Shown: piece by piece, positions 10,137 to 21,150 of the stretch
How the letters are laid out: the number at the start of each line of letters is the position of its first letter
Position numbering within the stretch: position 1 is the stretch's first letter
Assembly (NCBI GenBank): GCA_016648135.1
Contig: JADDOH010004258.1
Span: 186,001 to 250,000 of the forward strand
Source of the DNA: Agrypnia vestita
Lineage: Eukaryota > Arthropoda > Insecta > Trichoptera > Phryganeidae
Direction: 5' to 3'
DNA length: 64,000 nucleotides
Program-made: the position numbers and the translations under genes
The notes under the pieces: generated by a model
The model's database searches: none
What the model was told of the DNA's origin: nothing
Seen by the model: only the letters and a program-made list of their open reading frames with translations

Positions 10137-11250
10137 TTAGGTCCTTACATATGAAATTGGCGTTTAGTATGGGAGGAACATAAAGCCGATTTTTTTTTAT
10201 TATAATATTTTTATTTAATCAAAGTTTGTACCATTGCTATCTATGCACTTTTGCCATCTCATAGGTAGTTCATCGATCCCTTTACTAAAAAAACCATTCG
10301 GACGGGAATCAATAAAATCTTTGAAGGCGGTTTGGACTGCCCCATCGGAGTTGAATTTTTTCCTTTGCAAGAAGTTATCCAAATTTCGAAAAAAATGGTA
10401 ATCTGTTGGGGCAAGGTCCGGAGAGTACGGTGGATGTCTTAGACATTCCAATTGAAGCTCCTCTAATTTGGTAGCCGTCTGTTGTGCAGTGTGTGGTCTA
10501 GCGTTATCATGAAGCAGCAGTGGCCTAGAGCGATTAACCAGCCTCGGTTGTTTAGCAGCTAGCTTTTCCATCATGGTTTGCAGTTGCTGACAATAGACAT
10601 CTGCCGTAATCGTCTGGCCAGATTTAAGATTTAAATCCCTTCATTATTGTGCCGGTTGAGTAATGCAACGCAGCAGTCAACGCGCGTTTGTTGATTTGCT
10701 TCACTCAGTTCGTGAGGTACCCACCTTTCAAGCTTTTTCACTCTTACCAATTTGCTTCAAGTGGATTAAACAGTTTTATCACTAACACCGCAGCCTGCAG
10801 CTAACTCGGATGTGGTTTTCGATGGATCCGCTTCCACAATAGCCTTCAATTCTTCATTATCTACTTTGGTCTCCGGCCGTCCACGGGGCTTGTTCTGCAG
10901 GTCGAAATTTCCAGAACGAAAACGTTGGAACCAAAAACGCACTGTGTTTTCTTTTGCGGCACCGTCGCCATACACATCATTAATCCTTCGAGCCGTTTCT
11001 GCAGCACTGGTGCCACGGTGGAACTCGTACTCGTAAATAACGCGATATTTCAAGTTTTTCATTTTGTTAACTGAGTGACGCAAAGAAAAAAACAATTGAG
11101 GAAAAAACAAATGAATTATAATTTTCAAAACACAAATACATGAGTAAATAGCTGTATAAATTTGGATTTGGAATTCCTAACCAAAGAGAAGATATTTGAG
11201 ATCAAATTTGCCAGTACGGCAAAACATCAATTTCATATGTAAGGACCTAA
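10137..11250 (-). mobile_element. Mariner element, internally deleted, ends intact
   Basis: Perfect 23-bp terminal inverted repeats begin TTAGGTCCTTACATATGAA (10137-10159 and 11228-11250) and are flanked by TA duplications (10135-10136 and 11251-11252), the signature of IS630-Tc1-mariner insertion. Length is 1114 bp against about 1.3 kb for full mariners. The transposase is on the minus strand and defective (see next entry). With both ends intact the element could in principle be mobilised by an active relative. The TTAGG start and the transposase sequence suggest a cecropia-like mariner, but I am not sure of the subfamily. Confidence 0.93.
10215..11062 (-). pseudogene. Mariner transposase, deletion removes the first catalytic Asp
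   Basis: The start is the ATG at 11062 (MKNLKYRVIYEYEF). The N-terminal helix-turn-helix region is open to about 10770 (AAETARRINDVYG, then a NTVRFWFQRF motif). A frameshift lies near 10765-10770. The linker motif WVPHEL follows in a shifted frame (about 10720). After LLNRHNNEGI near 10640 the sequence jumps straight to the strand before GQTITADVYCQQL, so some 60-65 codons are missing, including the segment that carries the first Asp of the D,D34D triad. The second and third Asp remain, in HDNARPH and YSPDLAPTDYHFF, separated by exactly 34 residues. The C-terminus ends NGTNFD and a TAA at 10215. This transposase cannot be catalytic. Confidence 0.9.
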
Positions 11251-11252
11251 TA

Positions 11253-12170
11253 TTAAGAATAGCCCCAATTATATCATTAAAGTGGCTAAAAACAAAGTAT
11301 CTTTTTATTTATAAGATGAAAAAATGCATCAATTGCAATTAATCAACAAAATTCACAAAATATGTTTTGTGTATGTATGACATATAAATTAAGGCATATT
11401 GTATTATTATTATTATTTAAAAATCCCCAATTATACTCAACCAGTTTTCTATACAAATAATAAATTTAAAATGTGTATATTAAATAATTAATAGGTATAA
11501 GGGTATATTTAAAAAAATCAGGTGTTTATAAATTGATTTATTATTTGGAAAAACGTATATTAATTTTGATGTTATGTAGAGTTATTGAACACTATTTTAT
11601 AAGGATATACAAATTTAAAATACAAATTATATAGGATTACAGTTGGATACATTAGAAATTTTTGGATATAAGAAAAAGTGTTAATAGTAAATTGAATTTT
11701 ATAAAAATCCTGGTGTACTTTTAAAAGGATATTTTAAAAAATTTGTTTTCATGTTAGTACATACTTAATAATTTATTAATTTCCCATATATTTACTTTTG
11801 TTTTGTTATTGTCTATACTATTTTTAATATTTATCCTGATGAAGGGACCATTGGCCCCGAAACCTGCAGGTATTTTCAACAAATAAGTGGTGACAACAAA
11901 GTTTAGGTATTCTTATCCCAATTATAATAATTTCGTTGTCTGTCTGTCCATCCGTCCGTAACTTTTTAATAGTATTTTTTTTTTGAAAAACTATTTTTTT
12001 CCAAAAATCTTTTTTTCAAAAAAAATTATTTTTCGACTTAATTTTTTTTTTCAAACATTTTAATTTTATTATTGACTTATTCGTACAGCTCGTTAAATGA
12101 ATACATACTGTGTTTATATTATAATATTGAATTAATTAACATTTTTATCCCGTACGTTGAATTCTTAACA
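11253..12170. other. AT-rich sequence with a hammerhead-like spot
   Basis: No gene recognised. Contains the hammerhead-like core described separately and a C/T-rich TGTCTGTCTGTCCATCCGTC run at 11937-11956. Confidence 0.4.
11836..11863 (+). ncRNA. Hammerhead-ribozyme-like core
   Basis: CTGATGA (11836-11842) is followed by a hairpin GGGACC-ATT-GGCCCC with one mismatch, then CGAAAC (11858-11863). This is the conserved core plus stem II of a hammerhead. No GTC cleavage site follows, so a complete ribozyme is not shown. Penelope-like retroelements are known to carry hammerheads. Confidence 0.4.
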
Positions 12171-12600
12171 GATTTATACGGTTTTTTAAAATTGGAGCGC
12201 GTCGGTCCATACCTGTGCCCGGTTAATGTCTTTTGTGTTAACCTCCCGCTCAGAGCGGCCTATAGAGTTGTTATATTCCCGCCAAAATGTGATAATAATA
12301 ACGTTGTTATCTGTCAAGAGGATTTGTAACGCGCGTTCTTATTTCAAAATTGACTGCGCCTCCCTCGACTCCGAAACGCCGCAAGCTCCGGCCGCGGTTC
12401 AAGCCGAAATAACCCCTATCCACGTCTGGTGGCAGGGAGGTTTTGCCGCGAACGCTGGGCGGGTTCTTGTACGGTCTACCGAGGCCGGTTCGAGACTCCA
12501 CAATAATATAGTTGTACCGAAACGGGCCATTTTTCATTTTTTAATATGCACCTTTTCCAAGCGGGATACTAACTTATGTATTAGCCTGTAATGCGACTGA
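12171..12600. other. GC-rich island, unknown role
   Basis: About 370 bases that are much richer in GC and CpG than the surrounding sequence. Open frames of 76 to 121 codons exist on both strands (12226-12591 plus, 12307-12537 minus) but neither resembles a family I know. It could be a promoter or first exon of a host gene, or a conserved regulatory element. Confidence 0.35.
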
Positions 12601-13344
12601 GGTGCCAAGGCGTATCACTGCAGATTTTACTTTTTATTTATTTTAATATAATTGCACAAATTAGGGGGATTAAAGCCGAGCTACGTAAATTTGTATATTT
12701 GTGTATTATTTGGCAAAATTAAAACTGTATAGAATACGCGATAACATATGGATATTTGTTTCCATAGTTTTATTAATATTTTTATATTTAATGTACTCTA
12801 TATATTTATTCACAATGCCATATGTAGATGTGACTTGTAGAGCTAGCCGGCAAAAACTAGTTGGTTAGCTCTGCATAACATTAGTTATCCGATAACTATA
12901 CTCAAGCTTGATTGCATAATTTTAAAAGTAGTTTTAGTAAGATAAGCTCAAAATGTCATCTGGAATTAATAGGAAAAAAAAACTAATTTCCACTCGAGAG
13001 GGGTAAGGGATGAGCAAAAAATCACGTGAGGGCTAAATAAAGGGAGGGAAGGGTTCAAAAGAGTTCAAAATGGAACCACGTGGTTTATAGAAGCTCTCTT
13101 ACGACTGGTTAGTTAAATTATATATCCCCAATAATACTAATTTAGAATGTCCATCCGTAACGTACCAGAAAACAATAGCTGAACTCATTCCGTTTTTATT
13201 ATTAAATATAATGAAAACATTATTCCGTTTTTAAAAGAGGTATGAAAAGTATACATTTTAGATTAATTTCCCAATACCTACCCTTTTTTTTACTAATTTA
13301 TATATAACTAATATTTATAATTACTTACGGCGTAACGAGGAAAA
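12601..13344. other. AT-rich sequence, nothing recognised
   Basis: No supported feature. Confidence 0.4.
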
Positions 13345-13440
13345 CTTTTTAGTATTAAAAAATGCCAATCTGGATGAAAAAAGTGTAGGGCCGATGTGGG
13401 AGATTTTCCTCATAGACTGGCACTGGGTCTGTTGTGTGTC
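13345..13440 (+). repeat. Dispersed repeat family D, copy 1
   Basis: AAAAAATGCCAATCTGGATG, then CTCATAGA and CTGGGTCTGT, match 38895-38995 in the same orientation. Nature unknown. Confidence 0.6.
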
Positions 13441-13821
13441 CTGCTTTACTTCTTTGTTCCATCTACGCTTCTATACTAAGTAGTGTGACATAAGCTTTCT
13501 TAGATGATGGAGGACACTCAATCTAGTATGTTCCTTTCTTCCACTACTTCCACGACGAAAATAAAGATAGTTCTCTACATACATATTTGTGCATAATAAA
13601 TATTAAGCCTCCATTGGTATACCTATATATGGACATTAAATTTTCTTTCTAGACCTTCATTATTTATGTTTACCCTATCATTAATTTCTTTCAAACAAAA
13701 TTATATCCAAATAAAATTTCATCCAAAATTGTTTATCAGTAAGTCATATAATTGAATTACTTGTTATATTAATTTCATAATTTAAATTTGATCATGTCAT
13801 ATAACAACACAAAACGAAATA

Positions 13822-14039
13822 CTCCGGGTATCTTATAGCTAGTATCAAAAACTTTACAGGTGGATTCTTGCCTTGATAGTTTTTGTAAAAAGTAAGCCAG
13901 AAATATTGAAAAAAAAACTTTGATGTTGCATATCTCCATAACTACCGATATTAGATTATGGTTGCTTGAACATTTTAGACCCATTATCACGGCAGAAATC
14001 CACCTGTAAAGTTTTTGCTACTAGCTATGAGATACCCCG
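13822..14039. mobile_element. Foldback MITE, 218 bp
   Basis: Inverted termini of about 50 bp (GGTATCTTATAGCTAGTATC on the left, the matching reverse complement on the right) continue through AAAAACTTTACAGGTGGA. The interior (GCATATCTCC..TGAACATTTT, then AATCACGGCAG-type sequence) is related to the larger foldback at 54372-54856, so both belong to one family. Non-coding. Confidence 0.8.
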
Positions 14040-15380
14040 TATATATGGACATCTGTCGATCATAATCAACATAAAGAAATCAGATTTTATTTTAAAGAAT
14101 GGTCGTCTTGTCAAATCATTGGGCTTCCGATTCTCCTAGGATTAGGAGATGGAAATGAATGAATGAATGTAGGTATATATGATATTATTTAAATTAAACA
14201 TGCAATAAATATTCCACATCTTTTATATACCTATAAATCTCATGGTTTGTTAACTTAAATTAAACTACCATTATCTTACAATACTTACCTACTTAAAAAA
14301 AACAACAATTGAATTCTTATGTAATTAATAACTTTTGTTTTATTGATAAAATTTTTCCTTTGTAAGTGATTATCCCTCACCGCACACAAGAATCTTGATT
14401 ATTTTTGGTGAGGTATAACATATTTATTTATTTATTTTTACTTATTTTATTTATTTTATTTATTTATCTTCATCTTGTTACATGACATAGGAGATGGAGC
14501 CGCTCATCTCACTAGGAAGAACTTGTGCCGAGATGAGCAGCTGAACAATACAGTGAGAACAAAAATTAATAAAGATATACAACAAAATACTATATAACTA
14601 TAAGATTAATTAATTAATTAATTGAGTATATAAATATAAAATGTGGATAATACGAACAGTATATATTATATAATACAAAAGCAATAGTGAAAGTAAAGTA
14701 ATATATATAAAAAATCATATGCATGGATAGTAACAAAATGTATATATAATAGCACAGTTAAAAGTATATTTAGGTATATACCTATATAAGAAAATTAAAT
14801 TAATGTTTGTGTATATTAAATAGTGATAAGAAATGAAGTTTAATGAGCAATAAATTATGACCTGTTTACGGCAGTTGGGTATTTGTGCAAATGCAGGTGA
14901 CAATAATGTCTTCTCGAATAGAGTTGTGTAAAAAGTTATAACATGGGTATATAGGTATAACAATTTAATTATTAATATCTATTGATTAACATTGTTGTAA
15001 AAAAATCAGATGTATTTATTTATCTATTAAATAAAAAAATAAAAAATAAATATAAAAATAAACGTGAATTCCTGCAGTGGTTCGCCCCGCGGTGTTCAGC
15101 TGTTTGGAGAATAAAGACGAAAGAACGAATTTTGAAAAAGAAATAATTCTCCGATACGAGGGCACAAACAAATCTTCAGGTGTATTTTATATTACCAAAA
15201 TATGTTTATTCAGATATTTAAAATAGTTCGTTCGGCCATAGCGAATTCGTAATGGGCACAATTTCATTTCTGGCGTGAAATTCTCCAGTTCCAAAGAATG
15301 CTTCGAGAATTGTATTTCTGCTTGACAAGCGTAGAATTACATTATCGTGTATTTGATACTTAAGTAAATATGTATTTAGT
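14040..15380. other. AT-rich sequence with a LINE-tail-like tract
   Basis: 14421-14470 is a run of TTTA/TTTATT repeats followed by GC-richer sequence (GAGATGGAGCCGCTCATCTC), as would be left by the 3' end of a minus-strand LINE. No coding part is visible. The rest is unassigned. Confidence 0.3.
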
Positions 15381-15530
15381 TACGATAAATTATAGAAGTC
15401 TCACAGACACGAATCTGTTTATATGGGAAACGTATATTGAAAACTTTTTTATAGTATGGCGCCCAGGGTTTACGACCTGTATGAGCTGGCTTAAGTGATC
15501 ACTCTACACAATGCAACGTTTACCAATTCT
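15381..15530 (+). repeat. Dispersed repeat family A copy
   Basis: ATAAATTATAGAAGTCTCAC, then a TTTATATGGGAAACG step, and GAGCTGGCTTAAGTGATCAC, match the other family A copies. Confidence 0.65.
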
Positions 15531-16390
15531 ATCGTTATCAAATTTTTTGAAATTCGTATATATGTAACAAATCTGAAACATTTCATATATTTGAAGGGAC
15601 TATGCTAGAGACATCTGTAGTCCTTCTCATGAAAAAGGATAAGGAGAATAATTTCACCTTTTCAATTTCCAATTTCACCTTTCAAAACTTTAACCTATCA
15701 CAAAATTCAATAATCACCTTTCCAAAAAAAAAATACAAGATTTGAGTAAGAATATCATATTTTTGTATATCACTAGTTCTACTGCAGACCAAAAGATTAT
15801 CTTTGTCTGAATTACGAGAATAAAAATTTTTCAACCCCTTTATCTCAGAGTGCATATTCCGCAAAGGTGATATAGTTTTGCACTCGGGGTCCGAATATGC
15901 GACTTCAAGTTTACATTTTTTAAAAATATTTCTATCTTCTTTTATGTAAAATGATGAGCAAACTTTAAAATAGTTTATACTGTGTTCATTCTAGTCTTAT
16001 TGCAGTATGTATACGAGCCTCTTCGTCCGAAATGCTATTTTAAAGAAATAATAGATGATAACAATATGTTTATCTACCATCATGCACAAACTTTATGGGC
16101 ATGTCATGTCTTTGTTGTGCTAAACTAAATATGGAATGGAATGGAACAAAATGAAATGAAAAGTAAATGAATTGAAATGAAATGAAATAAAATAAATGTT
16201 GATTATTATAATTGTAGTTGCTTTAATGCAAGTCAAATAAAATGATTAAAACTTTGTCAGTACTTTAATCAGTATTTTTATTCTAGTTAGAACTACACGA
16301 GGCTTTGAGCAAAATACGAATATACATAAAACATGAGTTCAGGAAACAAAATCATCACAATCAATAACATTAATATTAAATTGTAAATGA
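15531..16390. other. Unassigned, with a degenerate pentamer tract
   Basis: 16133-16200 is a degenerate (GAATG/AAATG)n microsatellite. Otherwise AT-rich with no supported gene. Confidence 0.4.
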
Positions 16391-16990
16391 ATATATATAT
16401 CTGGAAAACAAGATAAAAATGGACAAAAACAACCAAATAACAGAATTGCCAAGACGAATAGGAATGAGCTGGGCTGCTTTTGGCAAACTCAAACATATTT
16501 TCGACAACAAAAAGATCCCAATTAGCTTAAAAATAAAAGTATTTGAACTGTGCATACTGCCAGTGATGACGTATGGAGTGGAGACGATGGCCCTTACAAA
16601 GAAAAGTTTAGAAATGCTCAAATGCACACAACGATCCATGGAGAGATCCACGCTTGGCGTAAGCCTAATAGATAGAATTAGAAATGATGAAATTAGGCAC
16701 AGAAATAGAGTATTGGATATCATGGATCGTGTAGCGAAGCTAAAATGGTAGTGGGCAGGGCATGTTGTAAGGTAAGATGCTACAAGATGGACTCCCAGAG
16801 TTCTGAAATGGAGATCTTGGAAAAATAAAAGAGACGTTGGAAGACCTTAAAAGAGATAATGGGATAAATGGGAAGGCTGAAGATATAACCGCTGGGAGGA
16901 AGAAATGGCTACAACTAGCAAATAACAAGGAAGGATGGAAGGGTTTGGAAGAGGAATAGACATATCCAGCTTCAGAATATTTTTATTCTG
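16391..16990 (+). pseudogene. RTE-like LINE relic, C-terminal part of ORF2
   Basis: An open stretch from about 16391 to the TAG at 16749 reads EYIYLENKI, then RRIGMSWAAFGKL, ELCILPVMTYGVETMALTKK, RSMERSTLGVSLIDRIRNDE and RVAKLKW. This is the usual order of the thumb and C-terminal region of RTE-type reverse transcriptases. After an in-frame TAG (16749-16751) the expected WAGHVVR follows at once, then fragments with further stops to about 16980. The RT catalytic core is absent, so it is a 5'-truncated copy. Confidence 0.75.
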
Positions 16991-17631
16991 AAAATATTAT
17001 GGACTAGCTCTGTTACTACATGAATTAGTATCAAAATTTTCGTAATCATGTATGGTTACTGTGGAAAAAGTGGCATTTCTGTTCCCCGGAAAAGGAAAAG
17101 ATCCTGGCTTGCATTTCAGCGGTAACCAAATATTTATTCTTTATATATATAGACTATCTTTTTAATTAATTAATCTGAAAATCTGTTCTGTTTTAAGTAT
17201 AATTATATATCTTGTGCGCGAAGGGTATTAATACCCTTCGCTTGACTGGCGCATAAGTGCGGACGGGTATTAATACAAACATGTTGCGTTTTGTTAATTT
17301 TAATTGTAAACTTTTTGTTAATTGCAATGTAATAAAACTCTATCACTTCCTCCAGAAACCACATTTCATCGTGTAAGGCGGATTTCAAAAGACTATAATA
17401 CCTACACCAGTAAAATCATTCTCGTATTTTATTGCAACAAAGGATACGCGTATTATCGGCGCCCGTGCACCAACCGCTCGGAATTGTATCTGTACGGGGA
17501 TGTGTAAAAAATATATCTTTATACGTGCATACGAAAGTTTAAAAAAAGGCAAGGTAAAATAAGGTAGGTAAAAAGGTATTTTGAGTTATGGAAAATTTAG
17601 TAAAATATTTTTCTAGCCAAAACCTGAATTA
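16991..17631. other. Unassigned sequence with a perfect palindrome
   Basis: No gene recognised. 17218-17241 is a perfect 24-bp palindrome with half-site GCGAAGGGTATT. GGGTATTAATAC occurs again at about 17264. Confidence 0.5.
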
Positions 17632-18322
17632 AGGTACAGATACACATGCTTATTTAGTGGCATGCTAATGAGCATGCCACTAATAAGCATGCCCTAACAA
17701 CTGTACACACTTGCTCATTACTAGCATGCTTATTAGTGGCATGCTCATAAATAAGCATGCCCAAAGCTAACAATCAAACACACATGCTTATTAGTGGCAT
17801 GCTCTTGTCATAGAATAGAGACGCTCTTGTTCAAAATGGAAAATTTGCAAACTGAAATAGAAAATTCAAGTGAACCAATAAATCAAAAAAGTTCCCGAGT
17901 TTCCATCCGCACATTTTTGATTTTAGTTTTTGTAATTTTTCTTGTAAGATTTGAATCATTCATGCCTATTAATAAAGTTTCATAAACATTACTTCTCACT
18001 ATATTATTTTTACACAACGGTGACCGAGTATTCCACAGACATTCGTGATTCCTATAATAAGTCACGAAAAGTAATGTTTTATCATTTCCCCAATGCGCCA
18101 TATTTGTTTCATCTGTCGCGGACTGAGAAGATCGCATTGATAATACTAGCCGCGAATGACATAAGCATGCTCATAATAAGCAAGCTTGTTCACACATGCT
18201 CCAAAGATACCCCTTCTCATGGTGAATGACAGTGGCATGCTCATTACTAGCAATGTGCGTACACACAAGCCACTAATAAGCAAGGCCTAAAGAAGATCAA
18301 ATAAGCTTGTGTATCTGTAGCT
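17632..18322 (-). mobile_element. PIF/Harbinger-like element, 691 bp
   Basis: Ends AGGTACAGATACACATGCTT and, inverted, AGCTACAGATACACAAGCTT are flanked by TTA on both sides (17629-17631 and 18323-18325), the 3-bp TWA duplication typical of PIF/Harbinger. The outer 170 bp on the left and 150 bp on the right are packed with copies of CATGCTTATTAGTGGCATG and its complement, probably subterminal transposase-binding repeats. The interior holds a decayed MADF-like coding remnant. A second copy lies at 59560-60357. Confidence 0.75.
17883..18137 (-). pseudogene. MADF-like fragment inside the Harbinger-like element
   Basis: A minus-strand frame of 84 codons contains YYRNHECLWNTRSPLCKNN, resembling the start of a MADF (Myb/SANT-like) domain, with its conserved 'LW' followed by 'YKN'-type residues. 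PIF/Harbinger elements encode a second Myb/SANT-like protein beside the transposase, so this would be a remnant of that gene. The same residues with a few changes occur at 59987-60196. The rest of the domain and the DDE transposase are missing. Confidence 0.45.
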
Positions 18323-18325
18323 TTA

Positions 18326-19149
18326 CGTTAGATTAACCCGACGGAAATTCAATAAGACTCCATTTCATAAATTTTCAGATCCAATAAGAAAGTCGATTAA
18401 TTAATGGGCCTTAAATATTTGTTTACACTGAAATATTACTTATAATAAATTATATACCAATAAATCTAAGCCAAGACGATCACGTGACCGACGGATCCTC
18501 CCGAGAAATTGATGTCGGTGCAGTCCAGGTATGTGGATCTATTCCCATACATCAGAATTATGAATCGAATTATTAAATAAAGATGATAACATTAAACGAG
18601 ATACCATCAAATTCAAAAATGGAACGGGGATTTCAAAAAAGGAACCCTCTCGGGGCGGCGAGTTCCCATTGGCCGGTGATAATGCGCATGATTTATGGAG
18701 CGAATGTGTCGCCCCCTGCTGGGAAAAAAGGAACCTTCTCGCGCCTGATAATTTCATTCTCCTAGGCCTTATTATAAAACGGTACGCGGGTCTTGAGTCA
18801 AAGCACTGCGCTGAATGCACCCCCACCCCTCCCTCCACTCGATCTGTGTAATGGTAGATTGACCATAAACGACTTTTAAAAAAATAAAAAAGTTTGTATA
18901 CTATTACAGCTGATTTTACTTCTCTGGGTATCGATTCTAGATAATTCTCTTATAAGGCGTCACCGTAGAAAAAGCTTTCTACGATGCCGGGCGTGTCGCC
19001 ATTTGGGTGACAGATTGAAATGTATTTTCGACTTTTTATTATTATTTTTTTATTTAGAAAGTAATCGAAACCTAAGAGGTTTATGGGTAACATTTTTACA
19101 TGATTCAATATAAGAAAATATAATAATATAATTTAGATACAAGGTAATT
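18326..19149. other. Unassigned, GC-richer segment at 18630-18850
   Basis: 18630-18850 is GC-rich with an ATTGG (inverted CCAAT) at about 18668 and a pyrimidine-rich CCCCCACCCCTCCCTCC run at 18820-18836. It could be promoter-like. The short frames on both strands have no recognisable product. Confidence 0.3.
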
Positions 19150-19372
19150 TTTTTATAGTTGGCCGAGTTTTAATATTTTTGTCACATCTGTTTTGAATTT
19201 GTCAGTGGTCAGTTGTTTGGTCTGTTGTGGCAGGTCATTGTATAGTTTTAGTCCGTTGCAAATTAGTCTGGATTGTCCTGTTTTTGTTTTGGCGTGTGTT
19301 ATGTCATAGTTTTGAGTCATTCTAGTGTTGTGTTGGTGTTTTTCGTGTATTTTGTGTAATTTTATGTCTTCG
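19150..19372 (-). pseudogene. Jockey/CR1-type LINE ORF2 C-terminal relic
   Basis: Minus strand translates, in one frame, to IKLHKIHEKHQHNTRMTQ, then GQSRLICNGLKLYNDLPQQ, the C-terminal 'G.k.yN.LP' motif of Jockey/CR1-type ORF2 proteins, and ends KILKLGQL plus stop. Compare QAPKTFNTLN in the intact ORF2 of this window. Only the last 70 or so codons survive. Confidence 0.65.
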
Positions 19373-21150
19373 TCTTATATACCGATGCAGAGAAAATACT
19401 CTTCTTCGCGATACAAAATTAAAAAAAAAAGTTTACGTAGATACCTACCGTTAAAATGAGTCAGTTCCTGTCGAAGTAATTTAAAACTTCAAAATAAACA
19501 GTGCCGGCCATTTCAAGAGAAAATATGAATTTATGGCAATACTTTTTTGGTATTAGTAGCGGGCGGAAGTCGTAAATTGCGCACGCGCAAACTGAACCCA
19601 CCGTTTTCGGCTTTTCGTATTCAATATTTGCAGTAGTAGATTAGCCGCATTTTTAAATTGAGTGTCGGTATTGGGTCTTCGATGTCGAGAGGGCTTATGT
19701 AATTCAGGCCACAAAGTTCACACCATACACAGACAGTGTGGCGGATACGGTCCGTTTCGGTAACGAGCGGTCAGTTTTATAAAAGATATAATGTTAATTT
19801 AAATTCAATTTTAATGTGACAAAAGAATGATCGTAAATTCTTAAAAGACAACAATGATAAAGATGTCTGAAGACGTGAAATATGTAATTATAGTACGGTG
19901 AAACCTCTATATTTGTCAACCTCCGTATTTTTTTCGAAAGTAAAAACATCACCGAGCACAACAAAACGCTGTAACATTTTCTAAAGTCGACAATAATGTA
20001 AGTATCCAATGTGGTTAGCAAAGCAAGATATACATCAGCGACAAGACATGCATCACTTCTCGTAGCACAACCGCCAAAGTACAACGAAACACAGAACTAT
20101 TTAAACGTAAGGAGGCGCGAAACGAAACAGCCGCAAGAACTGAAAACTAAAGAGATATCCTTGAATTACAGACCCTTGTTCTGCATCGACAAAGAGATGG
20201 TCATCGTTCAGCACAGCTATCGAGCTACGATAGCTGTGCTGAATAATGACCGTGATAAAGCTGGCAGTAATAAAGTTAAAAACAGATTTGTAATAAATAA
20301 CTCATGGCGTGAATGTCATCCATCCCATGACGTGCATGCATTTCATTGCTTACTAAAATGTTACCCTAAACGAGCCTAAAGAAGAATAACATACTTATTT
20401 AATATATTAGTTTTTATTTTTATAGAAACACTAAACAGAATACAAGGTACAAGATACATAACAAACAATATATTAGATATTATTTAAAACACGGCCCACT
20501 ATCGCAATTACAAGTGTCTTCGGCCCTCTCTAACAACTAGGAAGTGTAGCAACGTATATTTAGTGTATCAATGTAGTATGATCATGTAAAAATATGTAAA
20601 TAAATAATTGATTTAATGTGTTATATGGGTTCTGGTCAAGAAAATTGATGCTGTGTATGAGTGACTTTTTGAATGACGATATTTTTGAGATCGAGTAATC
20701 CCTGTGTTTTATTTATATTTTTTTTTATTATCTATTTATTATCTTTACATTTTTTAAAAATCACTAGTCCCACAAAACGTCTTAAAAGACGACTGCCTGC
20801 AGGTTCATTTTCACAATTCATGTTACAATATTACTACATTTCATTTATAGTATAACCAGAAGAAAAAAACAATTGTTAACACATTTATATAAATGTATAA
20901 TAAATTAATAAGCAATAATTTATAATCAATACAGTAATAATACACATCACATTAATTCATAGGTAACTTATATCGTTTGATATTAACCACTTTGAGTTCT
21001 GCCACTGGTTTTGTCACACACAGACGTTAGACCTGTAGGAAAGGTGTTTTATTTGTTTCACCGATGTTTTAAATCGTATACACTATTGGTATGTTCTCTT
21101 CAATTTTGTGTTCTTATTTTATCTTCTGGTGTCCAATATTATCATACATG
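19373..21150. other. Unassigned sequence with a strong hairpin
   Basis: No known gene. 19885-19925 (GGTGAAACCTCTATATTTGT, then CAACCTCCGTATTTTT) resembles the ends of pogo/Tigger-type DNA transposons, but no partner end was found. An unrecognised frame runs 20011-20379. 20400-20700 resembles a retroelement 3' UTR only in composition. Confidence 0.3.
20199..20251. ncRNA. 24-bp hairpin (unknown RNA or inverted repeat)
   Basis: The left arm GGTCATCGTTCAGCACAGCT (continuing ATCG) pairs with 20228-20251 at 22 of 24 positions around a 5-base loop (AGCTA). The two mismatches lie 6-8 bases from the outer end. Its length and near-perfection would suit a small-RNA precursor or a terminator-like fold, but nothing else supports a function. 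Confidence 0.35.

Noticed and set aside
20011..20379. 122-codon plus-strand frame
   Set aside because: No domain recognised and it runs through the 24-bp hairpin, which explains part of its odd composition. Not enough to call a gene.
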